This document shows positions 23,565-35,667 of a stretch of DNA of 64,000 nucleotides, in pieces; position 1 is the first letter of the stretch; each line of letters starts with the position of its first letter. Origin of the DNA: Haloarcula rubripromontorii. Lineage in GTDB: Archaea; Halobacteriota; Halobacteria; Halobacteriales; Haloarculaceae. Below the pieces are notes generated by a model. The model was not told the origin of the DNA. It saw only the letters and a list, made by a program, of their open reading frames with translations, and ran no database searches. Location: NCBI RefSeq assembly GCF_001280425.1, contig NZ_LIUF01000001.1, positions 124,001 to 188,000 on the forward strand. The letters are read 5' to 3'. The position numbers were made by a program, and so were the translations under genes.

Positions 23565-24478
23565 TCGTACTCGATGGTCGCCGGCGGTTTGTGGGTCACG
23601 TCGTAGACGACGCGGGCGACGTTCTCGTGGGCCCCGGTGATGCGCGACTGCATGCGCTGGAGGGTGTCCCAGTCGAGTTCCTGTGCGCGGGCGGTCATGC
23701 CGTCCCGGCTCTCGACGGAGCGGACGGCGACGACCCAGCCGTGGACGCGGTTGTCGCCCTTGACGCCCGTGGCCTTGCCGATGACGGCGGCCAGTGCCTG
23801 CCACGGCTCGTACTCTTCCAGTTCCTCCTCGACGACGTGGTTGGCCTCGCGGGCGACCTCCAGTTTCTCCTCGGTGACCTCGCCGATGATGCGGACGGCG
23901 AGTCCGGGGCCGGGGAACGGCATGCGCTCGGAGATTATCTCCTCTAGGTCGAGCGCGCGGGCGACCTCGCGGACCTCGTCCTTGTAGAGGTCCCGCATCG
24001 GCTCGACGATGCCGTCGAAGTCGATGCGCTCGGGCAGGCCGCCGACGTTGTGGTGGGACTTGATGGTCCCCTCGCTCTCGATGCGGTCGGGGTAGATGGT
24101 CCCCTGGACGAGGTAGTCCGCGTCGACCTCGCGGGCGACCGTCTCGAACTCCCGGATGAACTGCTCGCCGATGATGTGCCGTTTCTCCTCGGGGTCGGTC
24201 TCGCCTTCGAGTTCGTCGAGGAAGCGGTCCTGGGCCTCGACGATGCGCAGCGAGTCCATGTAGTCGAAGGTCTCGCGAATCTCGTCGGTCTCGCCTTTCC
24301 GCATCAGCCCGGTGTCGACGTAGACGGCGGTGAGCTGGTCGCCGATGGCCTCGTAGGCCAGGGCGGCGGCCGTCGAGGAGTCGACGCCGCCCGACAGCCC
24401 GATGACGGCGTGCTTGTCGCCGATTTCCTCGGCGATTTCGGCTTTCGCCTCCTCGATGAACTCGTCAACGTTCACCAT
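23561..24478 (-). CDS. guaAb: GMP synthase, ATP-pyrophosphatase/dimerisation subunit
   Basis: The 305-residue protein is the PP-loop half of archaeal GMP synthase: [14 protein letters not shown] (PP-loop), [34 protein letters not shown] and a C-terminal PPATIEYE dimerisation domain. It adenylates XMP and adds ammonia supplied by a separate GuaAa amidotransferase, not found in this window. The gene overlaps pyrG by one base (TGATG) and its own downstream partner by four, forming a tight nucleotide-synthesis operon pyrG-guaAb-23253. Confidence 0.96.
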   Translation of the reverse strand: MVNVDEFIEEAKAEIAEEIGDKHAVIGLSGGVDSSTAAALAYEAIGDQLTAVYVDTGLMRKGETDEIRETFDYMDSLRIVEAQDRFLDELEGETDPEEKRHIIGEQFIREFETVAREVDADYLVQGTIYPDRIESEGTIKSHHNVGGLPERIDFDGIVEPMRDLYKDEVREVARALDLEEIISERMPFPGPGLAVRIIGEVTEEKLEVAREANHVVEEELEEYEPWQALAAVIGKATGVKGDNRVHGWVVAVRSVESRDGMTARAQELDWDTLQRMQSRITGAHENVARVVYDVTHKPPATIEYE

Positions 24479-26139
24479 CAGTGGCTCACCTCCTCGGTCG
24501 TCACGCTGTGTGGGTCGTCGCCGAGGACTGCTTCGAGCAGGCCGACAAACGGCGGGCTGGCGCGGGTCGGTCGCGAGCGGAACTCCGGATGGAACTGCGT
24601 CCCGATGAAGTAGGGGTGGTCCTCGGGCGCGAGTTCGAGTATCTCCATACGGTTTTCGGCGTAGCCAGAGAACTTCAGCCCGGCGGCTTCGAGGTCGTCG
24701 ATGTACTCGGGGTTGACCTCGTAGCGGTGGCGGTGCCGTTCCGTACAGGACTCGCCACCGTACAGCGTCGCCGCAAGCGTGTTCTCGTCGATTTCGGTCT
24801 CGTGGGCACCCAGCCGCATGGTTCCGCCCATGTCCTCGATCTCGTACTGTTCGGGAAGGATGTCGATGACGGGGTGTGGCGTGTCCTCGTCGAGTTCAGC
24901 GGAGTGAGCGTCTGTCAGGTCAAGGACGTTGCGGGCATACTCGACGACAGCCATCTGGAAGCCGAGACAGAGACCGAGGAACGGCACGTCGTTCTCGCGG
25001 GCGTACCGGATGGCTTCGATTTTGCCCTCCGTGCCACGGGCACCGAAGCCGCCCGGCACGACGATGGCGTCGGCCTCGCGCATCCGGTCGGCGTGGTGGT
25101 CGCTCATCTTCTCGGAGTTGACCCACCGGACGTTCACGTCGACGTTCTTCTCCAGCCCAGCGTGTTTCAGCGCCTCGTGAACGGACATGTAGGCGTCTTC
25201 GAGGTCGTACTTGCCGACGAGGGCGACCTCGACCTCGCCTTCGGTCTGCTGCGTGACGAGGTCGCGCCAGCGGTTCTCCCGCTCGTCCTCGGGCAAGGCC
25301 TCCGAAGCGATGTCGAGTTCTTCCATCACGTACTGGTCGAGGCCTTCTTCTTCGACCATCAGCGGGACGTGATAGATATCGTCGACGTCGGGGTTCGAGA
25401 AGACGGCCTCCGTCGGCACGTCACAGAACAGCGCGATTTTCTCCTTGGTGTCGATGTCGAGTTTGTCCGAACAGCGACCCACGAGGATGTCCGGCTGGAG
25501 ACCGATAGAGCGCAGTTCCTTCACGGAGTGTTGGGTCGGCTTGGTCTTCTGTTCGCCGTTTTTCGAGTAGGGGACGAGCGTGACGTGGGTAAAGAGAATG
25601 TCGTCTTCGTCCTCTTCGTGGGCGAACTGGCGCAGCGCTTCGAGATAGGGCATTCCCTCGATGTCGCCGACGGTGCCGCCGACTTCGATGATACAGACGT
25701 CGTTGCCCTCGGCGGCCTCACGGATGCGCCGCTTGATGTCGTCGGTGATATGCGGGATGATCTGGACCGTGCGACCGAGGTAGTCGCCGGACCGCTCCTT
25801 CTCGATGACGTGCTGGTAGGTTTTGCCCGTCGTGACGTTGTGGTCGAAGGTCATGTCGATGTCGAGGAACCGCTCGTAGTTCCCCAGGTCGAGGTCGACC
25901 TCCCCGCCGTCTTTGAGCACGTACACCTCGCCGTGCTGGAACGGGTTCATCGTACCGGCGTCGACGTTCAGATACGGGTCAATTTTGACCGCTGTAACGT
26001 CGAACCCGGCGTTTTTGAGTAATCTACCTGTGCTGGCGGCGGTGATGCCTTTCCCCAGGCCAGACATCACGCCACCGGTGACGAAGATGAACTTCCGACC
26101 CAGCTCAGGGTCGTAGTCCGTTTCGGGTTCGGTCGGCAT
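24478..26139 (-). CDS. pyrG: CTP synthase
   Basis: The 553-residue protein has the N-terminal synthetase domain ([27 protein letters not shown] binding) and a C-terminal class I glutamine amidotransferase with nucleophile Cys in [10 protein letters not shown] and [10 protein letters not shown] (His-Pro-Glu). It converts UTP, ATP and Gln to CTP in the cytoplasm. ATG 26139 ([14 protein letters not shown]) is chosen; 36 more in-frame upstream residues are non-homologous. It is the first gene of the pyrG-guaAb operon. Confidence 0.97.
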   Translation of the reverse strand: MPTEPETDYDPELGRKFIFVTGGVMSGLGKGITAASTGRLLKNAGFDVTAVKIDPYLNVDAGTMNPFQHGEVYVLKDGGEVDLDLGNYERFLDIDMTFDHNVTTGKTYQHVIEKERSGDYLGRTVQIIPHITDDIKRRIREAAEGNDVCIIEVGGTVGDIEGMPYLEALRQFAHEEDEDDILFTHVTLVPYSKNGEQKTKPTQHSVKELRSIGLQPDILVGRCSDKLDIDTKEKIALFCDVPTEAVFSNPDVDDIYHVPLMVEEEGLDQYVMEELDIASEALPEDERENRWRDLVTQQTEGEVEVALVGKYDLEDAYMSVHEALKHAGLEKNVDVNVRWVNSEKMSDHHADRMREADAIVVPGGFGARGTEGKIEAIRYARENDVPFLGLCLGFQMAVVEYARNVLDLTDAHSAELDEDTPHPVIDILPEQYEIEDMGGTMRLGAHETEIDENTLAATLYGGESCTERHRHRYEVNPEYIDDLEAAGLKFSGYAENRMEILELAPEDHPYFIGTQFHPEFRSRPTRASPPFVGLLEAVLGDDPHSVTTEEVSH

Positions 26140-26216
26140 ACCGACGGTGAACCCCGCGTAGTCTAAACGGTTTCGGAGCGCGCACTGTTCGCCACCCCGT
26201 CGCAGTGTCAACGCGG

Positions 26217-26408
26217 CTACAGTGAGGGCAGCGTGAGGACGCGCCACGCAGCCACGAGCGCGGCGAGTGACAGCGCCGAAAACACCGCATCACTGGGAGT
26301 TGAGCCGATAGCGATAAACAACAGATAGCCAGCGACGAACCCACCCAGAAGCGAGACGATGCCGTGCCGTGTCGAGTGAAACGCCGCTGCCCTGGTTCGC
26401 GTTGACAT
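26217..26408 (-). CDS. small two-span membrane protein
   Basis: The 63-residue protein has Arg/His-rich residues 1-16 followed by two hydrophobic spans (about 17-36 and 40-58). The ATG at 26408 is preceded at 27 bp by a strong minus-strand TATA (TTTATACTATA, about 26428-26438), so it has its own promoter. A further small membrane protein follows upstream on the same strand. The family is not recognised. Confidence 0.7.
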   Translation of the reverse strand: MSTRTRAAAFHSTRHGIVSLLGGFVAGYLLFIAIGSTPSDAVFSALSLAALVAAWRVLTLPSL

Positions 26409-26427
26409 ATATCATTATTTATCAGTA

Positions 26428-26438
26428 TATAGTATAAA
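26428..26438 (-). promoter_or_regulatory. TATA box of the 26217-26408 gene
   Basis: Reverse complement TTTATACTATA is centred 25-27 bp before the ATG at 26408 within an AT-rich island (26408-26445), a good match to haloarchaeal core promoters. Confidence 0.55.
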
Positions 26439-26456
26439 TGTACCTTCGCCCGGCCG

Positions 26457-26630
26457 TCAGGACTTGAGCACGCCGGACCTGATTGCGAGGTACGTCCCGA
26501 TAGCACCGACTGAGGCAAGCACGAGCGCCCGTGCCGGTCCACCCGCAACGAGCGCCGTCTGCATCAGCGCTAACAGCGTCACCAGCGTGGCGATAAACGA
26601 CACGGCAGCAAACGTCAGCGGGCGATCCAT
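26457..26630 (-). CDS. small two-span membrane protein, 57 aa
   Basis: A 57-codon frame from ATG 26630 to TGA 26457 encodes MDRPLTFAAVSFIATLVTLL at the start and ends AIRSGVLKS, with two likely membrane spans (about 6-30 and 36-50). Hydrophobic pattern and haloarchaeal codon use support coding. It lies upstream of another small membrane protein gene on the same strand. The family is not recognised. Confidence 0.6.
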   Translation of the reverse strand: MDRPLTFAAVSFIATLVTLLALMQTALVAGGPARALVLASVGAIGTYLAIRSGVLKS

Positions 26631-26762
26631 AGTCGGGACTCGGACCCACAGTGCCTCTGTCTTTCGATACTGTCTAGCGGGAGTGGGCTCCGAACACTGT
26701 TTTCACCGAGCAGTTGACTGGCGGCAGAAACCGACCACGGAATGACAGTGGGTTCCCGGTCG

Positions 26763-27356
26763 CTACAGGTGGTCGCGGAGGAAGGGGCCGACAGTCTCGG
26801 CGATACGACCGCGCTGACCGACGAAGTGATGATCGGCCGGCAGGCGCTCGACAGCGTGTCCCAACTCGGCGGCCCGGTCGACGACCGGTTTCCAGTCGAC
26901 AGTGTCGTCGCGCTCACCGACGACGACCTGTACCGGGCAGTCGATAGCGTCGAGCGCGGCGGTAGCATCGAGGTGCTCGGTCAGTCCGGCCGGTGGCGCG
27001 AGCACTGACAGGACCGCCGGGCCGGCGTCGCCATCGATCTCGGCGGCTGTCCGCAACGCCACGGCCGCGCCGAAACTATAGCCGAACAGCCCAACGGCGT
27101 CTGTCTGCTCGCTCGCCCACGCCAGCGCGTTCTCGGCGTCGGCCCGTTCGCCACGCCCCTCGTCCCACGGACCGTAATCGAAGCGGAGACAGCCGATGTC
27201 GGGGGCCATCGCGTCGCTGACTGCGTTTAGGCGACTGTCTGAGCGGGAGCTACCGTACTGTGGGTGGGGCGGACACGCGACGACGACGGTGTCCGCTGCT
27301 GGCCGGTCAAGTGACGCGGTCACGTCCCGTCCACCCGGAATCCCGACGGTAGTCAT
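26763..27356 (-). CDS. alpha/beta hydrolase
   Basis: The 197-residue protein has the nucleophile elbow GYSFGA (Ser in AVGLFGYSFGAAVALR), an acid in VVVGERDDTVDW and a catalytic His in LPADHHFVGQR, with an oxyanion-loop PPHPQYG near residue 30. It resembles the small dienelactone-hydrolase/YqiA-like esterase group. The substrate is unknown. It is divergent from pspA, with 60 bp between starts. Confidence 0.88.
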   Translation of the reverse strand: MTTVGIPGGRDVTASLDRPAADTVVVACPPHPQYGSSRSDSRLNAVSDAMAPDIGCLRFDYGPWDEGRGERADAENALAWASEQTDAVGLFGYSFGAAVALRTAAEIDGDAGPAVLSVLAPPAGLTEHLDATAALDAIDCPVQVVVGERDDTVDWKPVVDRAAELGHAVERLPADHHFVGQRGRIAETVGPFLRDHL

Positions 27357-27416
27357 ACGTGTTCACTCGCCAGCCCTCTGTAAGAAATTTAAGGTTGGAG
27401 AGACCAATGCGCATAC

Positions 27417-28259
27417 ATGGGAATCCTCTCGCGCGCGTCGTACGTCATCCGCTCAAAACTCAACGCCGTCCTGAACCGAGCGGAGGACCCGACAGAGACC
27501 CTCGACTACAGCTACGAGCAGTTGCGTGACGAACTGCAGGATGTCAAGCAGGGCATCGCGGACCTGACGACCCAGAAGAAGCGACTGGAGATTCAGAAGC
27601 GCCGCCTCGAAGAGAACGTCGAGAAGCACAACGAGCAGGCGCGTCAGGCCGTCGAGCAGGACCGCGAGGACCTCGCTCGTCAGGCGCTGGAAAAGAAAAA
27701 GCAGAAAATGAGCCAGATCGAGGATCTGGAAGGCCAGATACAGGACTTACAGAACCAGCAGGACCAGCTGGTCGAGCAGAAAGACGAACTCCAGAAACAG
27801 ATCGAGCAGTTCCGCACGAAAAAGGAGACAATGAAGGCTCGCCACGAGGCCGCCAAGGCGTCAGCGCGCGTCAACGAGGCGATGACCGGCGCGGGCGACG
27901 AGATGCAGGACATCAACCAGGCTATCGAGCGTGCGGAGGAACGCACCGAGGACATGGAAGCCCGCTCGCAGGCGATGGACGAACTCCGTGAGGACGGCGT
28001 CCTCGAAAGTCAGATATCGGACGAGAGCTCGCTGGAGCGGGAGCTTGAAGAAGTCCGACAGAAAGGCTCAGTCGACGCCGAGCTCGACACGCTCAAAGCC
28101 GAGATGGGGAAAACCGAGGACGGCGATAGCGGGTCGACCGATGCGGACGTCTCCGAGGCCGAACTGGAGCAGGAACTCGCCGACGAGAGTACGCAAGTCG
28201 ACGTCGACGAGAGCGAGGTCGAGTCGGAGCTTGACGAACTGAAAGAGGACGAGCAGTAA
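27417..28259 (+). CDS. pspA: PspA/IM30-family membrane-stress protein
   Basis: The 280-residue protein opens with the amphipathic MGILSRASYVIRSKLNAVLN helix of PspA/ESCRT-III proteins and continues as a long coiled coil (about 25-190). An acidic Ser/Asp/Glu tail after residue 190 is longer than in bacterial PspA. These proteins polymerise on stressed membranes and maintain integrity and proton-motive force. An AAATTTAAGG element is centred about 27 bp before the ATG, giving a leaderless transcript. No PspC homologue is adjacent. Confidence 0.92.
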   Translation: MGILSRASYVIRSKLNAVLNRAEDPTETLDYSYEQLRDELQDVKQGIADLTTQKKRLEIQKRRLEENVEKHNEQARQAVEQDREDLARQALEKKKQKMSQIEDLEGQIQDLQNQQDQLVEQKDELQKQIEQFRTKKETMKARHEAAKASARVNEAMTGAGDEMQDINQAIERAEERTEDMEARSQAMDELREDGVLESQISDESSLERELEEVRQKGSVDAELDTLKAEMGKTEDGDSGSTDADVSEAELEQELADESTQVDVDESEVESELDELKEDEQ

Positions 28260-28277
28260 GGCGGCGACCCGGGACTG

Positions 28278-30206
28278 CTACAGCGGCCAGACAACCGACA
28301 CAGAGAGCGTGGTCACGGCACACAGAAGCAGCTGTAGCGGTCCGCCGACGCGCGCGAAGTCCGTAAAGTGGTAGCCGCCGGGACCATAGACCATCAGGTT
28401 CGTCTGGTAGCCGATGGGTGTCAGGAAGGCCGTCGCGACCGCGAACGTCACGACAACGAGAAACGGAAACCCGGAAGCGCCGACCCCGGCGGCGGTGGCG
28501 ACGGCAATCGGAATCATTAGCACGACGGTTGCGGGCGGGGTGATGACGCTAGCGAGGACGGCCGTCAGGAGATACACCAGCGCCAGCAGTGCAAGCGGCG
28601 GGAGGACGCCGGCGGCGTCGACGAGGAGACCGCCGACGAACGCCGCCCCGCCGGTGGCCTGCATCGCCTGCCCGAGCGGGAGCAGGCCGGCGAGCAGGAA
28701 CACGACGTTCCAGCTCACCGCGTCGTAGGCCCGCGACGCGCTCAGCGTGCCGGTCGCGACCGTGGCGACGACGCCGCCAAGCGCGGCGATGTAGATGGGA
28801 AGGACATCCAGCGCCGCGAGTGCGATGACGACGAGCACGGTCCCGAGCGGGGCTGCCGCAGCGGCGTTGAGCGACGGCGGACCGCCGTTGAGAGCGTCGA
28901 ACAGCTCTGGAGGGCCCTCAGTCAGGGTCAGATACCCTTCGTCCTGTAGATGTCCCACTTCGTCAAGGGGCGTCTGGAGCAAGAGTAAGTCGCCGGCGGA
29001 CAGTTCGACCGACGTGAGGTTCTCGTGAATAATCTCGTCGCCGCGACGGACAGCGAGGACCGTCACGTCGAACCGACTGCGGAGTTGCACGTCGGCAAGT
29101 GTTCGCCCGCGAAGCCGCGACTCCCTGTCGATGACGGCCTCCGCGAGAACGCCCGGATGTCCGCTCTCCGCCAGTAGGTCCGCCGTGACAGACTCGCGGG
29201 CGAGGTCCCGTAGGTCGAGCGTCTGGGCGAGTTGGTTGACGGTCTGGCGGTTGCCACGGACCGTCAGCACGTCCCCGGGTTCAAGCGGCCGGTCGGTCGC
29301 CGTCGCGAAGAACGACTCGCCGTCCCGGTCGATCTGCAGCACATCGATGTCGAGCGGATCGCTCGCGGCGAGGACCTGCTCGACGGTGGCCTCGGTCGGC
29401 AGTGGCTCCCCCGCGTCGACCGCGTCCGCGACCGCCTCGGCCACGTCGTCAGCGACGCCGCCTTCGAGCGCTTCCTGTACCGTCAGCCCGACCAGCGGCG
29501 ACGCCTCGCGCACCCGTAACTGCGCCAGGTGGCGGTCCATCTCGAACTCCTCGGTGAAGTCGGCCGCGGGGTGGATCCGTTCGGGGACGAGCACCCGACC
29601 GACCGTCAGCAGGTACCCCACGCCGACAGCGAGGACGACGACGCCGACGGGGGTCAGTGTGAACATGGAGAACGGCCGGCCGAGCAACTGCGCCGAGAGG
29701 TCGCTTGCGAGCAGGTTCGTCGCAGTGCCGACCAGCGTGAGCGTCCCGCCGAGCATCGCGGCAAACGAGAGCGGTAACAACAGGTTCGACGGCGAGATAC
29801 CGTATCGCTCTGAGAGGCCGGTGACCAGTGGGATGAAGACAGCCACCACCGGTGTGTTGTTCACGAACCCCGCGCTAACGCCCGTCGTGCCGACGATAGC
29901 GGTCAGTAGACGCCGTTCGTCACCGCCCGTCAGCGCCGCGAGTCGCCCGGCCAACCAGTCGACGACGCCGGCCGATTCGACGCCGGCGCTGAGGATATAC
30001 ATCGCGACGATAGTGACCACCGCCGGGCTGGCAAAGCCCTCGATGGCCGTCCGGGCCGGGACGCCGGTGTACGGTTCCAGCACGACTAGAGCGACGAGGA
30101 CGGCGACGGCGGTCATGTCCGGCGGGAGCCATTCCGTGACGAACAGCGCCAGCGCGGCGGCAACGAGCGCGAATACTACGAGCGCGCCCACCGAGAGCGA
30201 GGACAT
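28278..30206 (-). CDS. SLC13/DASS-type transporter with two TrkA-C domains
   Basis: The 642-residue protein has membrane helices at about 5-200 and 400-640 with DASS-like VNNTPVVAVFIPLV and SVITPPATVVLMIPIA motifs. Between them lie two cytoplasmic TrkA-C (RCK-C) domains (about 215-300 and 310-390), each ending in a GDVLTVRGN- or GDLLLLQTP-type turn. It probably exchanges dicarboxylate, sulfate or another anion with Na+, gated by ligand binding to TrkA-C. It is convergent with pspA (18 bp apart). The substrate cannot be deduced. Confidence 0.9.
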   Translation of the reverse strand: MSSLSVGALVVFALVAAALALFVTEWLPPDMTAVAVLVALVVLEPYTGVPARTAIEGFASPAVVTIVAMYILSAGVESAGVVDWLAGRLAALTGGDERRLLTAIVGTTGVSAGFVNNTPVVAVFIPLVTGLSERYGISPSNLLLPLSFAAMLGGTLTLVGTATNLLASDLSAQLLGRPFSMFTLTPVGVVVLAVGVGYLLTVGRVLVPERIHPAADFTEEFEMDRHLAQLRVREASPLVGLTVQEALEGGVADDVAEAVADAVDAGEPLPTEATVEQVLAASDPLDIDVLQIDRDGESFFATATDRPLEPGDVLTVRGNRQTVNQLAQTLDLRDLARESVTADLLAESGHPGVLAEAVIDRESRLRGRTLADVQLRSRFDVTVLAVRRGDEIIHENLTSVELSAGDLLLLQTPLDEVGHLQDEGYLTLTEGPPELFDALNGGPPSLNAAAAAPLGTVLVVIALAALDVLPIYIAALGGVVATVATGTLSASRAYDAVSWNVVFLLAGLLPLGQAMQATGGAAFVGGLLVDAAGVLPPLALLALVYLLTAVLASVITPPATVVLMIPIAVATAAGVGASGFPFLVVVTFAVATAFLTPIGYQTNLMVYGPGGYHFTDFARVGGPLQLLLCAVTTLSVSVVWPL

Positions 30207-30301
30207 ACCACCCCACTCGCGGGTCGATTACAAAAACGTCCGGGGCGTAGTCTGAGAGTTTCGCGAGCAGAAGCGCTTCGCTCACCGCCGGCCGACCGTC
30301 C

Positions 30302-31204
30302 TCACTCCGGGTTCGGTTCGTAGCTCCCACCCACGCGGAGCGTGAGCGCTCGCTCGCGTACTGACAGCGACAGCGTCTCGTGCGTACTGAGTTCGCCGTC
30401 GCGGCTGAACGTGAGTTTCTCGCCATGTCCGTCGACGGTGATCTCGTCGGCCCGAACGTGGGTCACGCCGTCGGTGTCGAGCGTCAGCAGGCGCTGCCCG
30501 ATGGCCTCGGCGACCAGATTGCCGGCCGGCATCTGTTCGACGATGGCCACGTCGAGCAGTCCGTCCTCCATGTTCGCCTGCCCGCCCTCGGCGACGAACT
30601 TGCGGGCGTTGCCCACCAGCAGACACGTGGCCTCGCCCGACCAAGTGAACGGCCCGTCCTCGCCGACGGCCGCGATAGTGATGTCGAGCCCGTCGAAGCG
30701 CAGCGCCTCCTGTGCGCCGGTGAGCAGAAACGCCAGCGTGCCGAACCGTTCTTTGAGGTCGCTCGGCGTCGAAACGCTGGCGTCGGCGGGAAGCCCGGCG
30801 ATACAGGAGACGAGGAACGGCTCGCCGCCGGCGACGCCGACGTCGACGGTCCGTTTCGCCCCGGTGTCGGCGACTTCGACGCCGTGTTCGACGTCCCTGA
30901 TGCCGACGTTCCCGGCCAGAAGGTTCGCCGTCCCGGTCGGGATAACGCTCAGGGTCACGTCCGAGAGGTGGTCGGCGTCGTCGAGCCCGCGGACGACCTC
31001 GTTTACCGTCCCGTCGCCGCCACAGACGGCGACCTCAGATGCCTCGGCCCTGCCGGCCTCGCGACCGAGTTCGACGGCGTCGCCCGCCGCCTCGGTTTCA
31101 TACACCTCGAACCCGCGGGCCTCCATCAGCCGCGGGACGTAGTCGGCGTGTTCGCCGTCGCCGCTAACGGGGTTGAGGATACACCGACGCGAGCCAATCT
31201 GCAT
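30302..31204 (-). CDS. diacylglycerol kinase-family lipid kinase
   Basis: The 300-residue protein has the DAGK catalytic motifs LNPVSGDG (residues 10-17), VAVCGGDGTVNEVV (GGDGT loop) and VIPTGTANLLA, plus a C-terminal beta-sandwich lobe (residues about 130-300). Such enzymes phosphorylate lipid or sphingoid-like substrates with ATP at the membrane; in haloarchaea they may salvage archaeol-type lipids. Operon context with the membrane protein upstream at 31254 is loose (about 50 bp). Confidence 0.9.
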   Translation of the reverse strand: MQIGSRRCILNPVSGDGEHADYVPRLMEARGFEVYETEAAGDAVELGREAGRAEASEVAVCGGDGTVNEVVRGLDDADHLSDVTLSVIPTGTANLLAGNVGIRDVEHGVEVADTGAKRTVDVGVAGGEPFLVSCIAGLPADASVSTPSDLKERFGTLAFLLTGAQEALRFDGLDITIAAVGEDGPFTWSGEATCLLVGNARKFVAEGGQANMEDGLLDVAIVEQMPAGNLVAEAIGQRLLTLDTDGVTHVRADEITVDGHGEKLTFSRDGELSTHETLSLSVRERALTLRVGGSYEPNPE

Positions 31205-31253
31205 ACTACTACCGAGTCCGGACCGGCACTTATACCGTGGTGGTGTGCCGTCG

Positions 31254-32294
31254 TCACTCCCAGTCGACGTCGACGCTCCGGTCCGTCTCCCGGAGGATGA
31301 ACGGGCCGATAGCGAGCGTCCGCTTGGTTATCGTGACGATGCGGAGGATGTACGACAGCAGGACGGTAAACGGTAGCACCGACGCCGTCGTCGCCACCGC
31401 GACGAGCCACAGCACGTCGGGCACGCCGGCCGTGAGGCCGACGAAGTCCTGCGTATCGAGGAACAACAGCGACGTGACCGAAACGGTGAGCGCCGGAATC
31501 GCGACGTACAGCAGCGTCCGGGAGAGATTCGACAGTTCCCACTGGAAGTACAGCGTCTTGAAATGTTCCCGGGCTGGGCCGAACAGTTCGAGCGTCTCGA
31601 CGAGTTCCGCCAGCGAGTCGTCGATGTCGTCGGTGAGTTCCTCGGCGTGGGACTCCCGGATTCGCCGGCCGACGTACAGTTTCCAGGAGTAGTTGTAGTT
31701 CAGGGCGGCCTTGATGACGTCGAACTCCCCGAAGGTCCCGCCTTCGAGCTGATCGGTGACCCTGTCGGCGTTGCTCGTCACGTCCGCCAGATACGTCGAC
31801 AGCAGCGCCGTCAGGTCGTCGTCGAGGTCGGTGTCGTCGACGGCGTCCCGGACCGCTTCGGCCCGCTCGGCGGTCCCGCGGACCAGCGACCGGAGGAACG
31901 CCGAGGGTTCCGCGGGACTGACCTGTGCGTCGACGGCGTCGGCCACGTCCGCGCGGAACTGCATCGCCCCGTCCATCCGCTCGCGCTGGTCCCCGACCGC
32001 GCCGAGTTCCTGTGACAGGACGAGCTGGCTCAGCGTCAGGACCAGCGTAACGGCGGTTATCGTCCCCGTAATCAACGCCTGGAACAGGGTTTCGACCGGG
32101 TCGCCGCGGGTCAACAGCGCCAGGGCCGGCGTGGGATGGAGGAGACCGACCGCGAGGATACCACAGAACAGGACGCCCGAGAGGAGGGCGGTGACGAACC
32201 AGCGGTCTGCATCGAGGAGGAGCCAGAGGAGTCGGGTGTCACCCGCGGCGCGCTCCCGCATGGTGTCGCTTGACTCTCCACTGTCGGTGGTCAT
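31254..32294 (-). CDS. uncharacterised four-span membrane protein
   Basis: The 346-residue protein has two N-terminal helices (about 30-100), a long soluble helical middle (about 105-245) and two C-terminal helices (about 255-330). The middle region has LYVGRRIRESHAEELTDDID and no catalytic motif. The layout resembles haloarchaeal DUF membrane proteins, but I do not recognise the family. It is upstream of the lipid kinase on the same strand. Confidence 0.75.
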   Translation of the reverse strand: MTTDSGESSDTMRERAAGDTRLLWLLLDADRWFVTALLSGVLFCGILAVGLLHPTPALALLTRGDPVETLFQALITGTITAVTLVLTLSQLVLSQELGAVGDQRERMDGAMQFRADVADAVDAQVSPAEPSAFLRSLVRGTAERAEAVRDAVDDTDLDDDLTALLSTYLADVTSNADRVTDQLEGGTFGEFDVIKAALNYNYSWKLYVGRRIRESHAEELTDDIDDSLAELVETLELFGPAREHFKTLYFQWELSNLSRTLLYVAIPALTVSVTSLLFLDTQDFVGLTAGVPDVLWLVAVATTASVLPFTVLLSYILRIVTITKRTLAIGPFILRETDRSVDVDWE

Positions 32295-32389
32295 ACAGGT
32301 CGGCTCGCCCGCTGGGAATAAAAGGGCGCGCCCGGCGCATCCCGGAGCGTCAATACAGCGGCAGCGAGAATCGGCCGAACAAACAGCAG

Positions 32390-34318
<1,929 letters not shown>

Positions 34319-34376
34319 ACCCGAGGATACGACGGCGGCCGGGGATAAGTGTATTGAGACGCGGGCGACGCTGGCG

Positions 34377-34943
34377 TTACTCTGGTAACGGCGGGTCCGA
34401 ATCTTCGTCGGCGGTGTCAGCCGCCGGCAGCTCGGACTGGGCTGGTGGCCGTGCCGCGCTTGCCCGTTCGAGCGGTGAGAGCGTCAGTTCTTCCTCGCCT
34501 TCGAGCATGGTAAGCCGGTCCGTGACAGTGACGGTCTCCCCGTCGGCCGTGTGCGGCGTTACGCACCTGAGTTCAGACCCGGCGTACTCGGCTAATAGTT
34601 GGACGGGAAACACGAGCGCCCGGTACTGCTCCCCCGAGATCTCAGCGTCCACTGACCGAACCTGAAACGCGGGTTCGAGTGAACATTCGTTGCGTTTTGC
34701 CCACTCCTGAAAGACGCTAACTCGGTTGAGTGCGAACAGCCCGAGTTCAGTCCGCGCCTCCGCTGGCGTGGACGGTATCTGTCTCCCAATGACCTGAACA
34801 GTGATATCTGACAGAACGCTGGCGTCCGACAGTCCCTGAAGTCGGTCAATGACCGCAGCCTGTTGCTGCGTGTGCCCGTCGGGCAGGAGTGAACGAACGT
34901 ACAGTTCTGCCCGTGTACCGTCTGGCTGCGTGCTCCCCTGCAT
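34377..34943 (-). CDS. haloarchaeal conserved protein (HTH-like family)
   Basis: The 188-residue protein begins [20 protein letters not shown]. It has a conserved core [38 protein letters not shown] and [23 protein letters not shown], followed by a low-complexity acidic tail. This layout matches a haloarchaeal family often annotated as HTH-domain proteins; I see no certain HTH, so function is unassigned. ATG 34943 is the only in-frame start with conserved upstream sense. Confidence 0.75.
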   Translation of the reverse strand: MQGSTQPDGTRAELYVRSLLPDGHTQQQAAVIDRLQGLSDASVLSDITVQVIGRQIPSTPAEARTELGLFALNRVSVFQEWAKRNECSLEPAFQVRSVDAEISGEQYRALVFPVQLLAEYAGSELRCVTPHTADGETVTVTDRLTMLEGEEELTLSPLERASAARPPAQSELPAADTADEDSDPPLPE

Positions 34944-35124
34944 CGTATGGAAATGAATGGACAGCGACCGGCAAAAGTATTCCTGTTGACAAATAATGGG
35001 TAGAACGGTTATACACTGAACGACGGAAGCTGAATCAACAGTTTCACCGTCGGTTGGACAGTCACGGCCCGTATCAACGTGATAGGGAGTACTATGTGGG
35101 CACAGTTCGCATGAGAAGCCGGAT

Positions 35125-35556
35125 ATGTACGATTCGGTGCTCGTAGCCACAGACGGCAGTTCGGGAACGACGGAGACGCTCGCACACGCCACCTCCATCG
35201 CGCGCGATAACGACGCGACCCTCCATGGGCTGTACGTCGTGGACAGACGGCTGTACGTCGCAGCCGACAAGGCCAATCAGGACGAGGTGCGTCAGTCGCT
35301 GGAGGAAGAGGGCGAAGTCGCGCTCGACGACATCGTCGTCGGCGGCGAGGAGGCCGGCGTCGAGGTCGTCACGACCATGGCGGAAGGGATTCCGCACAAG
35401 ACAATCACCAACTACGCCGAAGAGGAGGACATCGACCTCATCGTGATGGGGACGCACGGTCGAACCGGGCGAGACCGGGTCGCCAATCTCGGGAGCGTTA
35501 CCGAGCGCGTCGTCGAGAGCGCGCCCGTCCCCGTCCTCGTCGTCCACATCGAATAG
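35125..35556 (+). CDS. universal stress protein A family
   Basis: The 143-residue single-domain Usp begins VLVATDGSSGTTETLAHA and has the ATP-binding GTHGRTG-(x)n-GSVTERV signature (GxxGx9GS/T) near residues 108-125, ending VVHIE. It is a cytoplasmic dimer that binds ATP and modulates stress responses. It is divergent from the 34377 gene and 111 bp from the gamma-carbonic-anhydrase gene downstream. Confidence 0.92.
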   Translation: MYDSVLVATDGSSGTTETLAHATSIARDNDATLHGLYVVDRRLYVAADKANQDEVRQSLEEEGEVALDDIVVGGEEAGVEVVTTMAEGIPHKTITNYAEEEDIDLIVMGTHGRTGRDRVANLGSVTERVVESAPVPVLVVHIE

Positions 35557-35667
35557 CTCGGGTGAGGCTGGCGGTTGCGGTACGGACGCGCTCGACAGCG
35601 GCTGTACGACCGGTACCATCCCGTTCTGACCGGTATCTTTTCGAGCCGCCGACACGATGGTGGCAGT

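Noticed and set aside
24481..26022. long plus-strand ORF antisense to pyrG
   Set aside because: It is a shadow of pyrG: Val/Asp-rich residues produced by high-GC third positions, with no family similarity.
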